Below are positions 9,483-19,202 of a DNA stretch of 64,000 nucleotides, piece by piece (positions within the stretch are counted from its first letter, which is position 1; each line of letters begins with the position of its first letter). The translations under genes and the position numbers were made by a program. The DNA is from Mauremys mutica (Eukaryota > Chordata > Testudines > Geoemydidae). The stretch covers positions 17,195,225-17,259,224 of the forward strand of contig NC_059073.1 of assembly GCF_020497125.1 (NCBI RefSeq), read 5' to 3'. The notes under the pieces are model-generated. The model saw nothing but the letters and a program-made list of their open reading frames with translations, was not told the origin of the DNA and ran no database searches.

Positions 9483-10766
9483 ATGGCTACTCTGACCAGG
9501 CCCCTGGAGCCTTTTGATGAGAATACAGAGCAGTGGCATGTGTATACTGAGCGTTTTGAGCTTTTTGGTATTGCAAATGACATTACAGAAGCGAAGAAGG
9601 TGCCAATATTCTTAACTGTTGTAGGGGCTAAAACCTACTCTCTGCTACGCAGCTTACTACACCCTGTTAAGCCTGAGACTAAATCTTACAGTGACATTGT
9701 GGAAATCCTGGGGTCTCATTTCTCCCCAAAACCACTGGTAATTGCTGAAAGATATAGGTTCCACAAAAGAGACCAAAAGGAAGATGAAACAGTTGTACAA
9801 TTTGTAGCCATTTTAAAAAAGCTAGCAGAACACTGTGAATTTAAAGAGATGTTAAATGATGCCCTGCGTGACAGGTTAGTGTGTGGCCTCTGCAGTGAAG
9901 CTATACGGAAGTGCCTACTGACAGAGGCTCAGCTTACATTACAGAAGGCTGTTGATATTGCTGTCTCCATGGAACTGGCTACAAGGGAGGCACAATACAT
10001 TGGTGCACCCCCTAGGGTGCAAAAAGTGTCACAAGAACCGACCCACAAAACTGTTCAGAGTCAAGAATGTTACCGCTGTGGTAAGCCAGGACACCAGGCA
10101 TCAGAATGCTGGTGTAAGGACCTGGTGTGTCGACACTGTGGCAAAAAGGGACACATTGAGTGTGCCTGTGAACAAAAGAAAAAGAGGCCTGTGGTCTGGC
10201 CGACAAAAAGAGGAACCTTGCATACCCTAGAGCAGACCCAGGATGATCAAGGTGACACCGCCTCACAAGAGGAAGTGCCACTGCATGTTTTGTCTTTGGC
10301 AGCGGGCTCACATGAATACTGGGTAACCCCCTTATTGGAGGGCAAACCTATACGCATGGAACTAGACACCGGTGCAGCTGTCTCGCTGGTTCCTGAGACT
10401 GTGTATAAGGAAAAGCTACAGCATCTTCCGCTTAAGGCAACAAAAACTGTTCTGAAGACATATACAGGTGAAGCTGTGCCCATGTTGGGCACTATTGATG
10501 TTAAGGTGGAGCTCAATGGACGGGCGGCTAAATTGCCACTGTTTGTGGTGAGAGGTAACTACCCAGCCTTAATGGGTAGGTCTTGGCTTGGGAAGATTCA
10601 GCTGAACTGGGCAGAAGTGCACTGGATGACTAAAGAAGAAACCAGTCTAACCCCTATACTAAGGAAACATGCTGCTGTTTTTGGAGATGATTTGGGAAGT
10701 ATGAAGGGAATCACTGTGACATTGAACATTAAACCTGGCAGTCCACCAAAATATCTGAAAGCCTGA
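9483..10766 (+). CDS. Gag-protease of Gypsy element
   Basis: Gag packages the element RNA into cytoplasmic particles, and the protease would mature the polyprotein. The open frame starts at 9447, but I prefer the ATG at 9483 (MATLTRPLEPFD), the usual kind of Gypsy gag start, with G at +4. Numbering from 9447, residues 13 to about 190 are the helical capsid-like region. Two CCHC zinc knuckles follow: C208-C211-H216-C221 and C228-C231-H236-C241, which bind nucleic acid. A basic stretch comes next, then the retroviral-type aspartic protease with its DTG triad at 307-309. The frame enters the RT amino end and stops at a TGA at 10764-10766 inside what should be continuous pol, since conserved RT sequence resumes in the same frame right after it. 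The stop is therefore probably a mutation, not a normal gag end. I am confident of the family and less sure of the start. Confidence 0.88.
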   Translation: MATLTRPLEPFDENTEQWHVYTERFELFGIANDITEAKKVPIFLTVVGAKTYSLLRSLLHPVKPETKSYSDIVEILGSHFSPKPLVIAERYRFHKRDQKEDETVVQFVAILKKLAEHCEFKEMLNDALRDRLVCGLCSEAIRKCLLTEAQLTLQKAVDIAVSMELATREAQYIGAPPRVQKVSQEPTHKTVQSQECYRCGKPGHQASECWCKDLVCRHCGKKGHIECACEQKKKRPVVWPTKRGTLHTLEQTQDDQGDTASQEEVPLHVLSLAAGSHEYWVTPLLEGKPIRMELDTGAAVSLVPETVYKEKLQHLPLKATKTVLKTYTGEAVPMLGTIDVKVELNGRAAKLPLFVVRGNYPALMGRSWLGKIQLNWAEVHWMTKEETSLTPILRKHAAVFGDDLGSMKGITVTLNIKPGSPPKYLKA

Positions 10767-11278
10767 ACTGTGCCATATGCCATCAGGCCAAAAGTTGAAG
10801 CAGACCTGGAGCGCCTGGTCACCAATGGAGTCCTAATACCAGTTACCCATAGCTCATGGGCCACTCCTATCGTTCCAATAGTGAAGAAAGATGTCTCTCT
10901 CCGGATTTGCGGTGATTTTAAAGTCACTGTCAACCCAGTGTTGTGTGCAGAGCAATACCCGCTTCCCCGCATCGATGACCTCTTCGCAGGCCTGGCTGGG
11001 GGACAAAAGTTCAGTAAGATTGATCTGAGTCAAGCATATTTACAGATGCACGTCGATGAAAAGTCCCAAGAGCTGTTGACTATTGTGACTCATAAGGGGC
11101 TTTATCGATACTGTCGCCTACCCTTCGGAATCACATCGGCTCCCGCCCTGTTCCAGAGGGCTATGGACCAGATCTTGTGTGGCTTGTCAGGAGTTCAGTG
11201 CTATCTGGATGATATCCTGGTCACTGGAAGAAATGAAGAGGATCACTTAAAGAATTTAGAGGCTACCCTACAAAGACG
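10767..11278 (+). pseudogene. Gypsy pol, reverse transcriptase part
   Basis: This is the catalytic part of the reverse transcriptase, which would copy element RNA into DNA. It follows the TGA at 10764-10766 in the same frame, so it is separated from gag-protease only by that stop. In the segment read from the ATG at 10770, the motif KIDLSQAY has its catalytic Asp at residue 85. The LPFGITSAPALFQ block (117-129) is the next RT motif. YLDD at 145-148 is the active-site box. The conserved frame is lost at about 11277-11279, where a one-base shift moves the coding sense to another frame, although this frame stays open to 11429 with non-RT sequence. The RT thumb is encoded after the shift. Confidence 0.88.
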
Positions 11279-13315
11279 GAAGAGTATGGCCTACGAGTTC
11301 GCAAAGACAAGTGTGAATTCTTCAAGCCCTCTGTTGAATATTTGGGACACATCATCGATTCTGCAGGTCTTCATAAGGCCCCTGCAAAAGTTAAAGCTAT
11401 TGTGGAGGCTCCCCCACCTCGAAATGTAAGCCAGCTGCGCTCATTTCTAGGACTACTGAACTATTATGGAAAGTTCATCTCACAGTTAGCCACACTGCTA
11501 AAACCACTTCATGAGCTCCTTGGGCAGAACAAGGCCTGGAAGTGGACTGAAGCCTGTGATGTTGCATTTAACAAAGCTAAGGATGCATTGTTAAATTCTG
11601 AAGTTCTAATGCACTTTGATCCATCCTTACCCCTGCAATTGGCCTGCGATGCTTCCCCTTATGGAGTGGGAGCGGTCGTGTCACACATTATGCCTTCGGG
11701 AGAAGAAAGACCTATTGCTTTTGCTTCACGCACTCTAAGCAAAGCAGAAACTAACTACGCCCAAATCGAACGTGAGGCATTAGGAATTGTTTTTGGAATT
11801 AGGAAGTTTCATCAGTACCTGTTTGGGCGAAAGTTTACTCTTCTTACAGACCATCGACCTCTGACATCAATTTTTGGACCCTACACAGGCATTCCCCCAT
11901 TAGCTGCTAGTCGTATGCAACGTTGGGCATTGATACTTTCTGCACACACATATGAAATCAAATATCGGAAATCCACTCTGCACGGCAATGCAGATGGCCT
12001 CTCAAGGTTGCCTTTACCGGTCAAACATCAAGATAGTGCCCAAAAGGAAATCTTCTACTTTGAACAGGTAGAGAATACACCCATCACTGCTACTCAGATA
12101 AAGAAGGCAACCCGCGTTGACCCAGTATTATCCCAAGTTATGGACCTGGTGATGCATGGAAAATCTCGACAAACCTCTCTGGTCTCACCCGACCTTGTTC
12201 CCTACATGTCCAGGCGGACGGAGTTATCGGTCCAATCTGGTTGTTTGTTGTGGGGGAGGCGTGTCATTATTCCAGCACCCCTGAGATCACAGATGTTAGA
12301 ACAGCTACATTCCGGTCACTGTGGAATAGTGCACATGAAGGAAATTGCACGAAGCTATTTTTGGTGGCCTAGATTGGACAGTGCTATTGAAGAGAAGGCA
12401 AAAGCTTGTATGTCATGTCAGGGTGTAAGAAATGCACCCCAGTTGGCACCCCTACACCCATGGGACTGGCCTGAAAACCCGTGGCAACGTATTCACGTTG
12501 ACTTTGCTGGCCCCCTTGAAGGAAGCATGTTCTTGGTGGCAGTAGATGCCCATTCTAAATGGCCAGAAGTCTCTATAATGCAGTCCACTACTGCAGAGAG
12601 TACTATTCAAAAACTACGAGGACTCTTTAGTCGTTTTGGTCTGCCAGAACAACTTGTGAGCGACAACGGACCGCAGTTCGTCTCTCAGGAGTTTCAAAAT
12701 TTTATGAAGGCAAATGGGATACACCACATCACGTCAGCACCATATCATCCGTCCACCAACGGATTAGCTGAAAGATTTGTGCAGACAATGAAAAATGCTT
12801 TGAAATCAGCAAAGGGACAACACTCCATTCAAAAGTGTCTGGATACCTTCTTACTTTCCTATAGAAACACACCTCATGCTACGACCCAGGCTTCCCCAGC
12901 CTTTGTAATGATGGGACGACAGCTTCGCACTTGCTTTGATCTGCTGAAACCTTCTGAACCCAGACAAACTGTGCAACATCAGCAGCAATATCAAGTCATC
13001 AGACGGGCACCCAGAGCAAAAGACCGAACCTTTAGCCCAGGACAGCCAGTTTTGGCTCGGAATTATAATTCCAGAGCTAAATGGGTCCCGGCCACAGTCA
13101 TCACTCAAACAGGACCTGTTTCCTATACAGTCCGGACTGCAGAGAATCTTACCTGGCGGCGACATGTAGATCAGCTGTTGCCAGGTCATGCCAGTCGTCT
13201 GCCACCTATTCGTGCTGCGGACCCTGAGCCCCTAGTACTTTCGGGTGCAACAACACCAGAAGTTCGCCGTAATCCACCTAGAGACAGAAGGCCTCCTCAT
13301 CGGCTGGATCTTTAG
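11279..13315 (+). pseudogene. Gypsy pol: RT end, RNase H, integrase
   Basis: This is the second half of pol, open from the frameshift to the TAG at 13313-13315. Residues are numbered from the ATG at 11342. Residues 1-60 are the RT thumb and connection (FLGLLNYY). RNase H follows, with candidate catalytic acids D103, E145, D170 and D218, and would degrade RNA in the hybrid. Integrase has an HHCC zinc finger (H326, H331, C356, C359) and a D387-D441-E477 triad with the canonical 35-residue last spacing. It would insert the DNA copy in the nucleus. The C-terminus (GPVSYTV) resembles a GPY/F module, and no chromodomain is seen. The reading frame is intact, but it has no start of its own and depends on the broken upstream frame, hence pseudogene. 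There is no env after it. Confidence 0.9.
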
Positions 13316-13431
13316 TTAGGGCAAACCCATGGTTATGGGGCAAAATAATCCCCAGGGTTTAGCCGGGAATGGAGGCAGTCTACCCTCCTTCTCTAGTTTA
13401 GTGTGTGTTTTATTTTGGGGATGTTCTTATT

Positions 13432-13444
13432 AGGGGGGGAGGAA
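13432..13444 (+). promoter_or_regulatory. Polypurine tract
   Basis: AGGGGGGGAGGAA lies two bases upstream of the 3' LTR start at 13447. This is the expected position and composition for the plus-strand primer of an LTR retrotransposon. Confidence 0.85.
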
Positions 13445-13446
13445 TA

Positions 13447-13637
13447 TGTTGTGTATTTGGTTGTCATGGGTTTTGTTACTATGGCAACTGAGTTAGACTA
13501 TTAAGGGATAGCTCAGCCGGTTTCAACCGGCTGAGTGAGCTCTCTGTGTCTGTAAATAAAATGGAGGTTTTGGTTAACTGTCTGCTCTCTGGCCTCAAGT
13601 GATTGCTTCCTACACCGGCTGCCCCAAGGATATAACA
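13447..13637 (+). repeat. 3' LTR of the Gypsy element
   Basis: It is the same length as the 5' LTR with three transition differences. It ends ATAACA and is followed by the target duplication ACAGC. About 1.6% divergence indicates a fairly recent insertion relative to most repeats here. Confidence 0.95.
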
Positions 13638-14002
13638 ACAGCATGACACAAAACCCTCAGGTAAAGCAAATTTATCCAGGAAGTCCAATCAATTTGGACT
13701 GCACCCAAGCAAGTTAGGGATGGGAGTTTCTGCTTCAACCTAACACGGAACAAGCTGACTCCCACTCTGGCTTTCCACATCTGTCTGTCTGAGACTTTAG
13801 CTGCCGAAGACAGTCTTTGTAACTTAATGACAGTATCACAAGATACCTTCTTCTATGCTGCCCCTTACATGGAGCATCTCTCTGAATTCATCTGTAGGGC
13901 CACTACCACTTTCTCTTCCTTCAAAACCCACAGCTGCCATGATACATATAATGGAATCAGCCATTTGGTGCTGGTCAGGCTGAGAGCCAGGTGGGGTTAA
14001 TA
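13638..14002. other. No gene recognised
   Basis: Apart from the Gypsy target duplication at the left edge, this spacer has no gene and no repeat I recognise. Confidence 0.5.
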
Positions 14003-14941
14003 CAGTAACTCCTCACTTAACGTTGTAGTTATGTTCCTGAAAAATGTGACTTTAAGTGAAGCAATGTTAAGTGAATCCAATTTCCCCCATAAGAATTAAT
14101 GTAAATGAGGGGGTTAGGTTCCAGGGAATTTTTTTTCACCAGACCAAAGACTTTATATATAAAAACAGTTTAATACTGGTACACAGTGATGGCGATTGTG
14201 AAGCTTGGTTGAGGTGGAGAAGTCAGAGGGTGGGATATTTTCCAGGGAATGTCTTACTGCTAAATTGGCTGAGCCCTCAAGGGTTAACTCTCACAGTCTA
14301 CAAGGCAGCAAGAATGGAGCGAGGGGAGAGAGCATCACAGACAGAGACAGAGACACACACTCTGTGTGTGTGAGAGAGATGCGCATTTCCCCATTTCCAC
14401 TGCCTTGTTAATTAGATCAGCTTGCTGAGACTGCAGCTGCTGCTTCCAGCAAGCTCCCTCTGTCTTGAGCCCTGTCGTGTGTCCCCCCTGCTTTATGGAA
14501 GATGTGGTAAGTGGGGTGCAGGAGCAGGGGGGAATGGGGACACCCTGACATTAGCCTCTTTCTTCCTCCCTTCCCCCCCGCACAGCAAGCAGGAGTCTCG
14601 GGGAGCAGCTCCAAGGCAGAGGGCGGGAGCAGCACATGGCAGCGGGAGGAGGGACAGCGGCAATTGATAGCCTGCTGGGTAGCTGCTGCACAGGGAACTT
14701 AAGGGAGCAGGGAGCTGATAGGGGGAGCTGATAGAGGGGCTGCCAGTCCACCCTGGTTCCAAGCCCCCACTAGCTACCTGTAATGGGCTGCTCTTCCTGC
14801 AAGCCATGGACAAAGCAGGTGGCTGCAAAACAACATTAGAAGGGAGCATTGCACAACTTTAAACGAGCATGTTCCCTAATTGATCAGCAACGTAACAACG
14901 GAACAACATTAACCGGGATGACTTTAAGTGAGGAGTTACTG
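14003..14941. mobile_element. pogo/Tigger-like DNA element flanked by TA
   Basis: The left end CAGTAACTCCTCACTTAA is repeated inverted at the right end (TTAAGTGAGGAGTTACTG), a perfect 18-base terminal repeat. Both ends are bordered by TA (14001-14002 and 14942-14943), the target used by Tc1/mariner and pogo/Tigger elements. Subterminal words (actttaagtg, gttaagtgaatcc) repeat the terminal theme. The middle, about 14190-14860, encodes no transposase that I can recognise. It is probably a non-autonomous element, or one carrying unrelated internal DNA. Confidence 0.85.
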
Positions 14942-16971
14942 TAGATATGAATGTTATCTATTTAGAGTAATGAATATTGCATGTATTTTATCTGGGTCCA
15001 TCTTGCCTCACTGTTTCTGTGTCACTTGTTGTAGGCCCTGATCCATGCAGGCACGGGGTCCACCCACACAGAACAGCTTGAAGGATCAGAGCCTTAGACT
15101 GTAAGCTTGTAGGGGCAGGTGCTGTGCTTAAACAGTATCTTAGCCCAGGGAGCTCCAGATTCTGGATGGAGCGCTGGGTACTACCGTAAGGTGACTATAT
15201 AATAACCAATCCTGCAGTTGCCAATTGCTACTCATGCAGGGACTATTTGAGATGATCATCCATCCATGAACCAGTGGGAAGTCTTGATAGCTGACAATAA
15301 TTATCAACACAAAAAAAGCACCAGAAATGCAATTCTCTGAAAAGGAATTTTAACAGAAAACAAAACAAACTACAACTTTAATGGGAACGTCTTAATATTT
15401 TCATTGTGCATTTATGCACCATTGATGTGCACCTGCTTGCCACATCCCTGCTAGTCTGTATGTCAAATAACTAGGAAGGTGGAAAAGTAAAATATATCCC
15501 CTAGTCTAACTAAACAGAGGTTAGTAGGCTGAATGCTTGGAAGATTATTGCATCCTACTAATGTGCCCTCATTATTCAAGCCAAACATTTCACTGACTTC
15601 ATGGGGAGTTTTGTCCTAAATAAAGGGTTCAGGGTCAGGCTCTTAAAGTGGGTCACATGAAGCTTAAAAATGAAAGAAAAGGGGCTATAAACACTTGGAT
15701 GTGGGTGATTCCGTTTGGTTTAAATAAGTATGCACATTTCTCAATGCTGGTCCAATGTGTATTGGCACTTTTGAAGGTCATCCATACAGTTACCTCACTA
15801 ACTCAGGCACTAAGGTCCTGTTGAAATCTATGGGAGTTTTGTGGTGGATTACAGCATTATCAGGATAGTGCCTCTGTGCCTTCCATCTCTGACCGTAGGC
15901 CCTCTACCTTTACAGCTGTATGGGAGTAAATCCCAAGCCCCTCCTCCTCTTGCTAGGAGGAAGTATAGCCATAGGTTAGAACTTTTAAGGCCTGTTTCCT
16001 CCTAACGATGGGATCAGTTGAAGTGAGAACAACAGTGGATCCCGTACCTCCAGAAACATTTTACTGTGTCTTGATGTCCTTCATTAAATTTGTGTCTTGT
16101 GAATATATGGTACACAGGACACTGCAAGATTGGTGCTAAGTAGTACATTGGTCCTAGCAGGCAGCTTGCCAGAGATGCTGATCCCAGCAGTGTGATCAAG
16201 GAAATGTAAAGGGAGGAAGAAAGAAGCTGTGGGGAGTTGGGCTGGCCGGTGTGAGCGTGGGGCAGGATGGTTGTAGGGGAAGATTGCAGGGAAGGCTGCA
16301 TTAGAAGGTTTGAGAGTTCTGACTAAGTCCTTTTATAGGATCTAATTATTCTAAGGGATTGTAGGGGCCATGTTTGGCCCTCCCCCATCTCCTTCTTTAA
16401 AGCAGTATTTGGGCCTTTTAGATGAGTTGAATTGGTACCTTGTCCTGCTGTGTTTTGTTAGCAGTGTTAATAGAAGTGTGCTCAGTACGTCTCTCTCCGC
16501 TAGGGCACTTATTGTTCCCGTGGATCCCAAAGTGCAAAATTTATCCATCAGACCTGCCCACGGACTACAGAGCACAGCAAAGCTCAGCCTGAACACAAGG
16601 CAATAAAATCTTGTTGAAAATTGTGTTGCTTCAGGTTGAGTCCTCATTAGGTTTCTCTGCTACGTAGCCAAGGGACACATCAAATAGCCTCAGACATGTT
16701 TAATATACTTCTTAAAGTACATTTTAGGTTTTGGGCAAGGTACCAGGTTCACTGCCTTGGAGACTAGAGTTCTCACTCTATTCACAGAAGTGGTTCTAGA
16801 CAGACAGCAGGGCAAAATTCCATTCTTCTGAGAGTAGAGGTCCTTTCTAGGAAGAAGAATATAGTTCAGTTTCTCCGGCCCATTGAGTAGTGTTCTCAAT
16901 TGGCCATAGTCGAGACTGCCAGAAAAAGTGCCTATTGTGTTGATGAGTTTTGCACTGTTGATACCTGTACA
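14942..16971. other. No gene; scattered weak signals
   Basis: No gene is supported. An AATAAA at 16602-16607 within gaacacaaggcaataaaatc, followed by a short TG-rich tail, could mark the R/U5 of another old LTR covering about 16430-16690. No ends or duplicate are visible, so I do not call it. The motif ctatgggagttttgtgg near 15830 belongs to an old dispersed repeat. Confidence 0.4.
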
Positions 16972-17326
16972 CAGGGCCAGCGCCAGACCCTAGCACGCCA
17001 AGCGCGCGCTTGGGGTGGCATTTTGCCGGCAGGGCGGCAGCCGGCTCCGGCGGACCTTCCGCAGTCATGCCTGCGGGAGGTCCACCGGAGCCGCGACTTC
17101 GGGGGACCTCCCGCAGGCATGACTGCGGAGGGTTCGCTGGTCCCGCGGCTCGGGTGGACCTCCCACAGACGTGCCTGCGGAAGCTCCACCGGAGCCGCAG
17201 GACCAGCGGAACCTCCGCAGGCACGTCTGCCAGAGGTCCCCCGGAGCCACGGGACCAGCACCGCCAGAGCACGCCCCGCGGCGCGCCGCCCTGCTTGGGG
17301 CGGTGGGATTCCTAGAGCCACCCCTG
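16972..17326. mobile_element. GC-rich hAT non-autonomous element, copy 1
   Basis: It begins CAGGGCCAGCGCCAG, ends CTAGAGCCACCCCTG, and is flanked by a perfect 8-bp target duplication, CCTGTACA (16964-16971 and 17327-17334), the hAT hallmark. The interior is very GC- and CpG-rich. It is made of alternating direct and inverted copies of a ccgcaggcatgactgcgg / ggtccaccggagccgc unit, so it can fold into several hairpins. The long open frames on both strands (for example 16900-17436) are a by-product of this composition, not genes. It is related to 34683-34950. Confidence 0.9.
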
Positions 17327-17334
17327 CCTGTACA

Positions 17335-18459
17335 CTAAGAAATGGAAAGATCCTACAAACTCCCTGCATAGAAAATGTTCAACAGTTATCAGGGGACAAT
17401 GACTCTTGGTTACTGAAAACCTCAGCAGGACTCTGACTCAAGGCTCCAGAGCTCACTCCCAACCCCCTAAAACTTCCAGTTCACCAGATCCATGAAGGGA
17501 AAGGATCTGCTCCCATGCATGGGGTAAACTACCACAATGTTTTAATTCTACTTTTTTAACTCTCCAACTACTTTGTAGAGCATAGAATCATCTCATTACT
17601 TGTCAATCACTTTGTGACATAATTCTAGCTGGAATATCACAGGTTGACAATCTCAACAATTCTGTGTGAAGTATTATTAGTGAGTCCCCCTGGACTTCAT
17701 CTCTGCCAGTCTGCTTTATGCATTCATTTGTGAGTTATCTTCAGCTATATTATCTCAACACTGAATTTTTCTCTCAGATACTAATGCAGTTACATGCCTT
17801 AAAATCAACTATAGCCCTACAGATGGAATAGTATATATATATATATATATATAGGATTACCCTGTACATAATTTAAGACATGCCTTATCTATTTAGACTT
17901 TGTGCACTTTGGGATGCTTAAATTTGAGACAGATGGTCAGGTGATTTGAAAATCAGTCAAGGAGATCTGGAAATTAGCTCACAGCAACAAGAATGAGGTT
18001 TGCTAGATTGTGAAGGAAAGAGAATAGATAGGATTATTGATCTTGGTTGGAGGGTAAATGCAGAGAAGATGGAGGCTGGACTCCATAGTCTGCAGTGTAT
18101 CAATTTCAGGGTTATGAAAAAAATATTCACGGGGATCCATACCCCTGAGAAGAGAGCCACATTATGACAGGCAATGAGAGGCACTTTAAAATCAGTGCCA
18201 GTATAGAAATAGAAAAATGTATCTTATAAATAAACATGATTAAATATATGAAGACGCCAAGAATTTAAAGTGACGGTAAAAATGGCATCCTTGTTCATCG
18301 TATCTGATCCTGATGTGTCTGAATAACAGTGGCAGCTGGTGTCCAAACTGCTGGGGTTTGCGGGTAATCAGCTGCTCTCCTCACCCCTACATATTTCCTA
18401 CCCAAGTTACTGCATGTACATTAAACTACACAGAGCATAGCTGACATCTGTGGCAGCAT
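17335..18459. other. No gene recognised
   Basis: No gene or major repeat is seen apart from the TA microsatellite at 17832. The sequence is AT-rich and mostly single-copy in appearance. Confidence 0.5.
17832..17853. repeat. (TA)n microsatellite
   Basis: Eleven TA units, uninterrupted. Confidence 0.95.
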
Positions 18460-18560
18460 TAGAATCATAGAAATGTAGGGCTGCAAGGAGCCTTGGGAAG
18501 TCATCAAGTCCAGCCCCCTGTGCTGTGACAGGACCAGGTAAACCTAGACAATCCCTGACA

Positions 18561-18679
18561 CTTGATGATTACTTGTTCTGTTCATTCCCTCTGGGGCACC
18601 TGGCCTTGGCCACTGTCAGAAGGCAGGATACTGGGCTCAATGGACCTTTGGTCTGACCTAATATAGCCGTTCTTATGTA
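18561..18679 (+). mobile_element. CR1-like 3' tail nested in CR1
   Basis: The sequence from cttgatgattacttgttctg to ccgttcttatgta interrupts CR1. The host CR1 reads atccctgaca before it and ggtgtttgtcc after it, and these join as one CR1 sequence. The insert is the reverse complement of the tail present at 3640 and 52588. No target duplication is obvious. Confidence 0.75.
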
Positions 18680-19068
18680 GGTGTTTGTCCAATTTGTTTT
18701 TAAAAGTTTCTATGATGGGGGCTTCACAACCTCCCTTGGAAGTCTATTCCAGACTACCATTATAGTTAGAAAGTTTTTCTTAAAATCTTACCTAAATCTC
18801 CCTTCCCGCAGATAAAGTCCATTACATCTTGTTCTACCTTCAGTGGACATGGAGAACAATAGATTACCATCCTTAACACGTTGGAAGGCTGTTATCAGGT
18901 CACCCTACCGTCTTATTTTTCTCAAGATTAAACATGCCGAGATTTTTTCAACCTTTCATCATAGGCCAGGTTTTCTAAGCCTTATATCATTTTTGTTGCT
19001 CTCCTCTGGATTTTTTCCAAGTTGTCCACATCTTTCCTAAATTGTGGTGTCCACAATTGGGCATAGTA

Positions 19069-19202
19069 TCAGAGGGGTAGCCGTGTTAGTCTGGTTCTGT
19101 AGAAGCAGCAAAGAGTCCTGTGGCACCTTATAGACTAACAGACGTTTTGCAGCATGAGCTTTCGTGTGTGAATACCCACTTCTTCGGATGCAAGACATAG
19201 TA
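19069..19202 (+). mobile_element. TAGTATCAGAGG-family repeat nested in CR1
   Basis: It matches 1474-1604 closely. The host CR1 sequence gggcatagta breaks at its left and resumes as catagtactctag at its right. CATAGTA is present at 19062-19068 and 19203-19209, with one further copy at 19196-19202. This gives an apparent 7-bp duplication. This is the best evidence in the window that the family moves as a unit. Confidence 0.75.

Larger units (their letters stand above)
9168..13637 (+). mobile_element. Near-complete Gypsy/Ty3 LTR retrotransposon
   Basis: A 4,470-bp element with LTRs at both ends (191 bp each), flanked by a perfect 5-bp target duplication, ACAGC (9163-9167 and 13638-13642). Order of parts: LTR, tRNA-Ser primer site, gag with two zinc knuckles, aspartic protease, reverse transcriptase, RNase H, integrase, polypurine tract, LTR. 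RT and RNase H before integrase is the Gypsy/Ty3 order. There is no env and no chromodomain visible after the integrase. The domain layout and serine-tRNA priming suggest the Mag-like branch, which is an inference. The LTRs differ at three sites, all transitions. Pol is interrupted by an in-frame stop and a frameshift, so this copy should not be self-sufficient. Confidence 0.95.

Noticed and set aside
13316..13446. env gene downstream of Gypsy pol
   Set aside because: Only 131 bases lie between the pol stop and the 3' LTR, with no membrane-type frame.
16430..16690. Another LTR with AATAAA at 16602
   Set aside because: A single AATAAA without TG...CA ends, TATA box or target duplication is not enough.
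16900..17436. 178-codon open frame with Arg/Pro/Gly-rich product
   Set aside because: It lies in a GC-rich hAT element; other frames of the same DNA are also open on both strands, and the element has terminal repeats and a target duplication.
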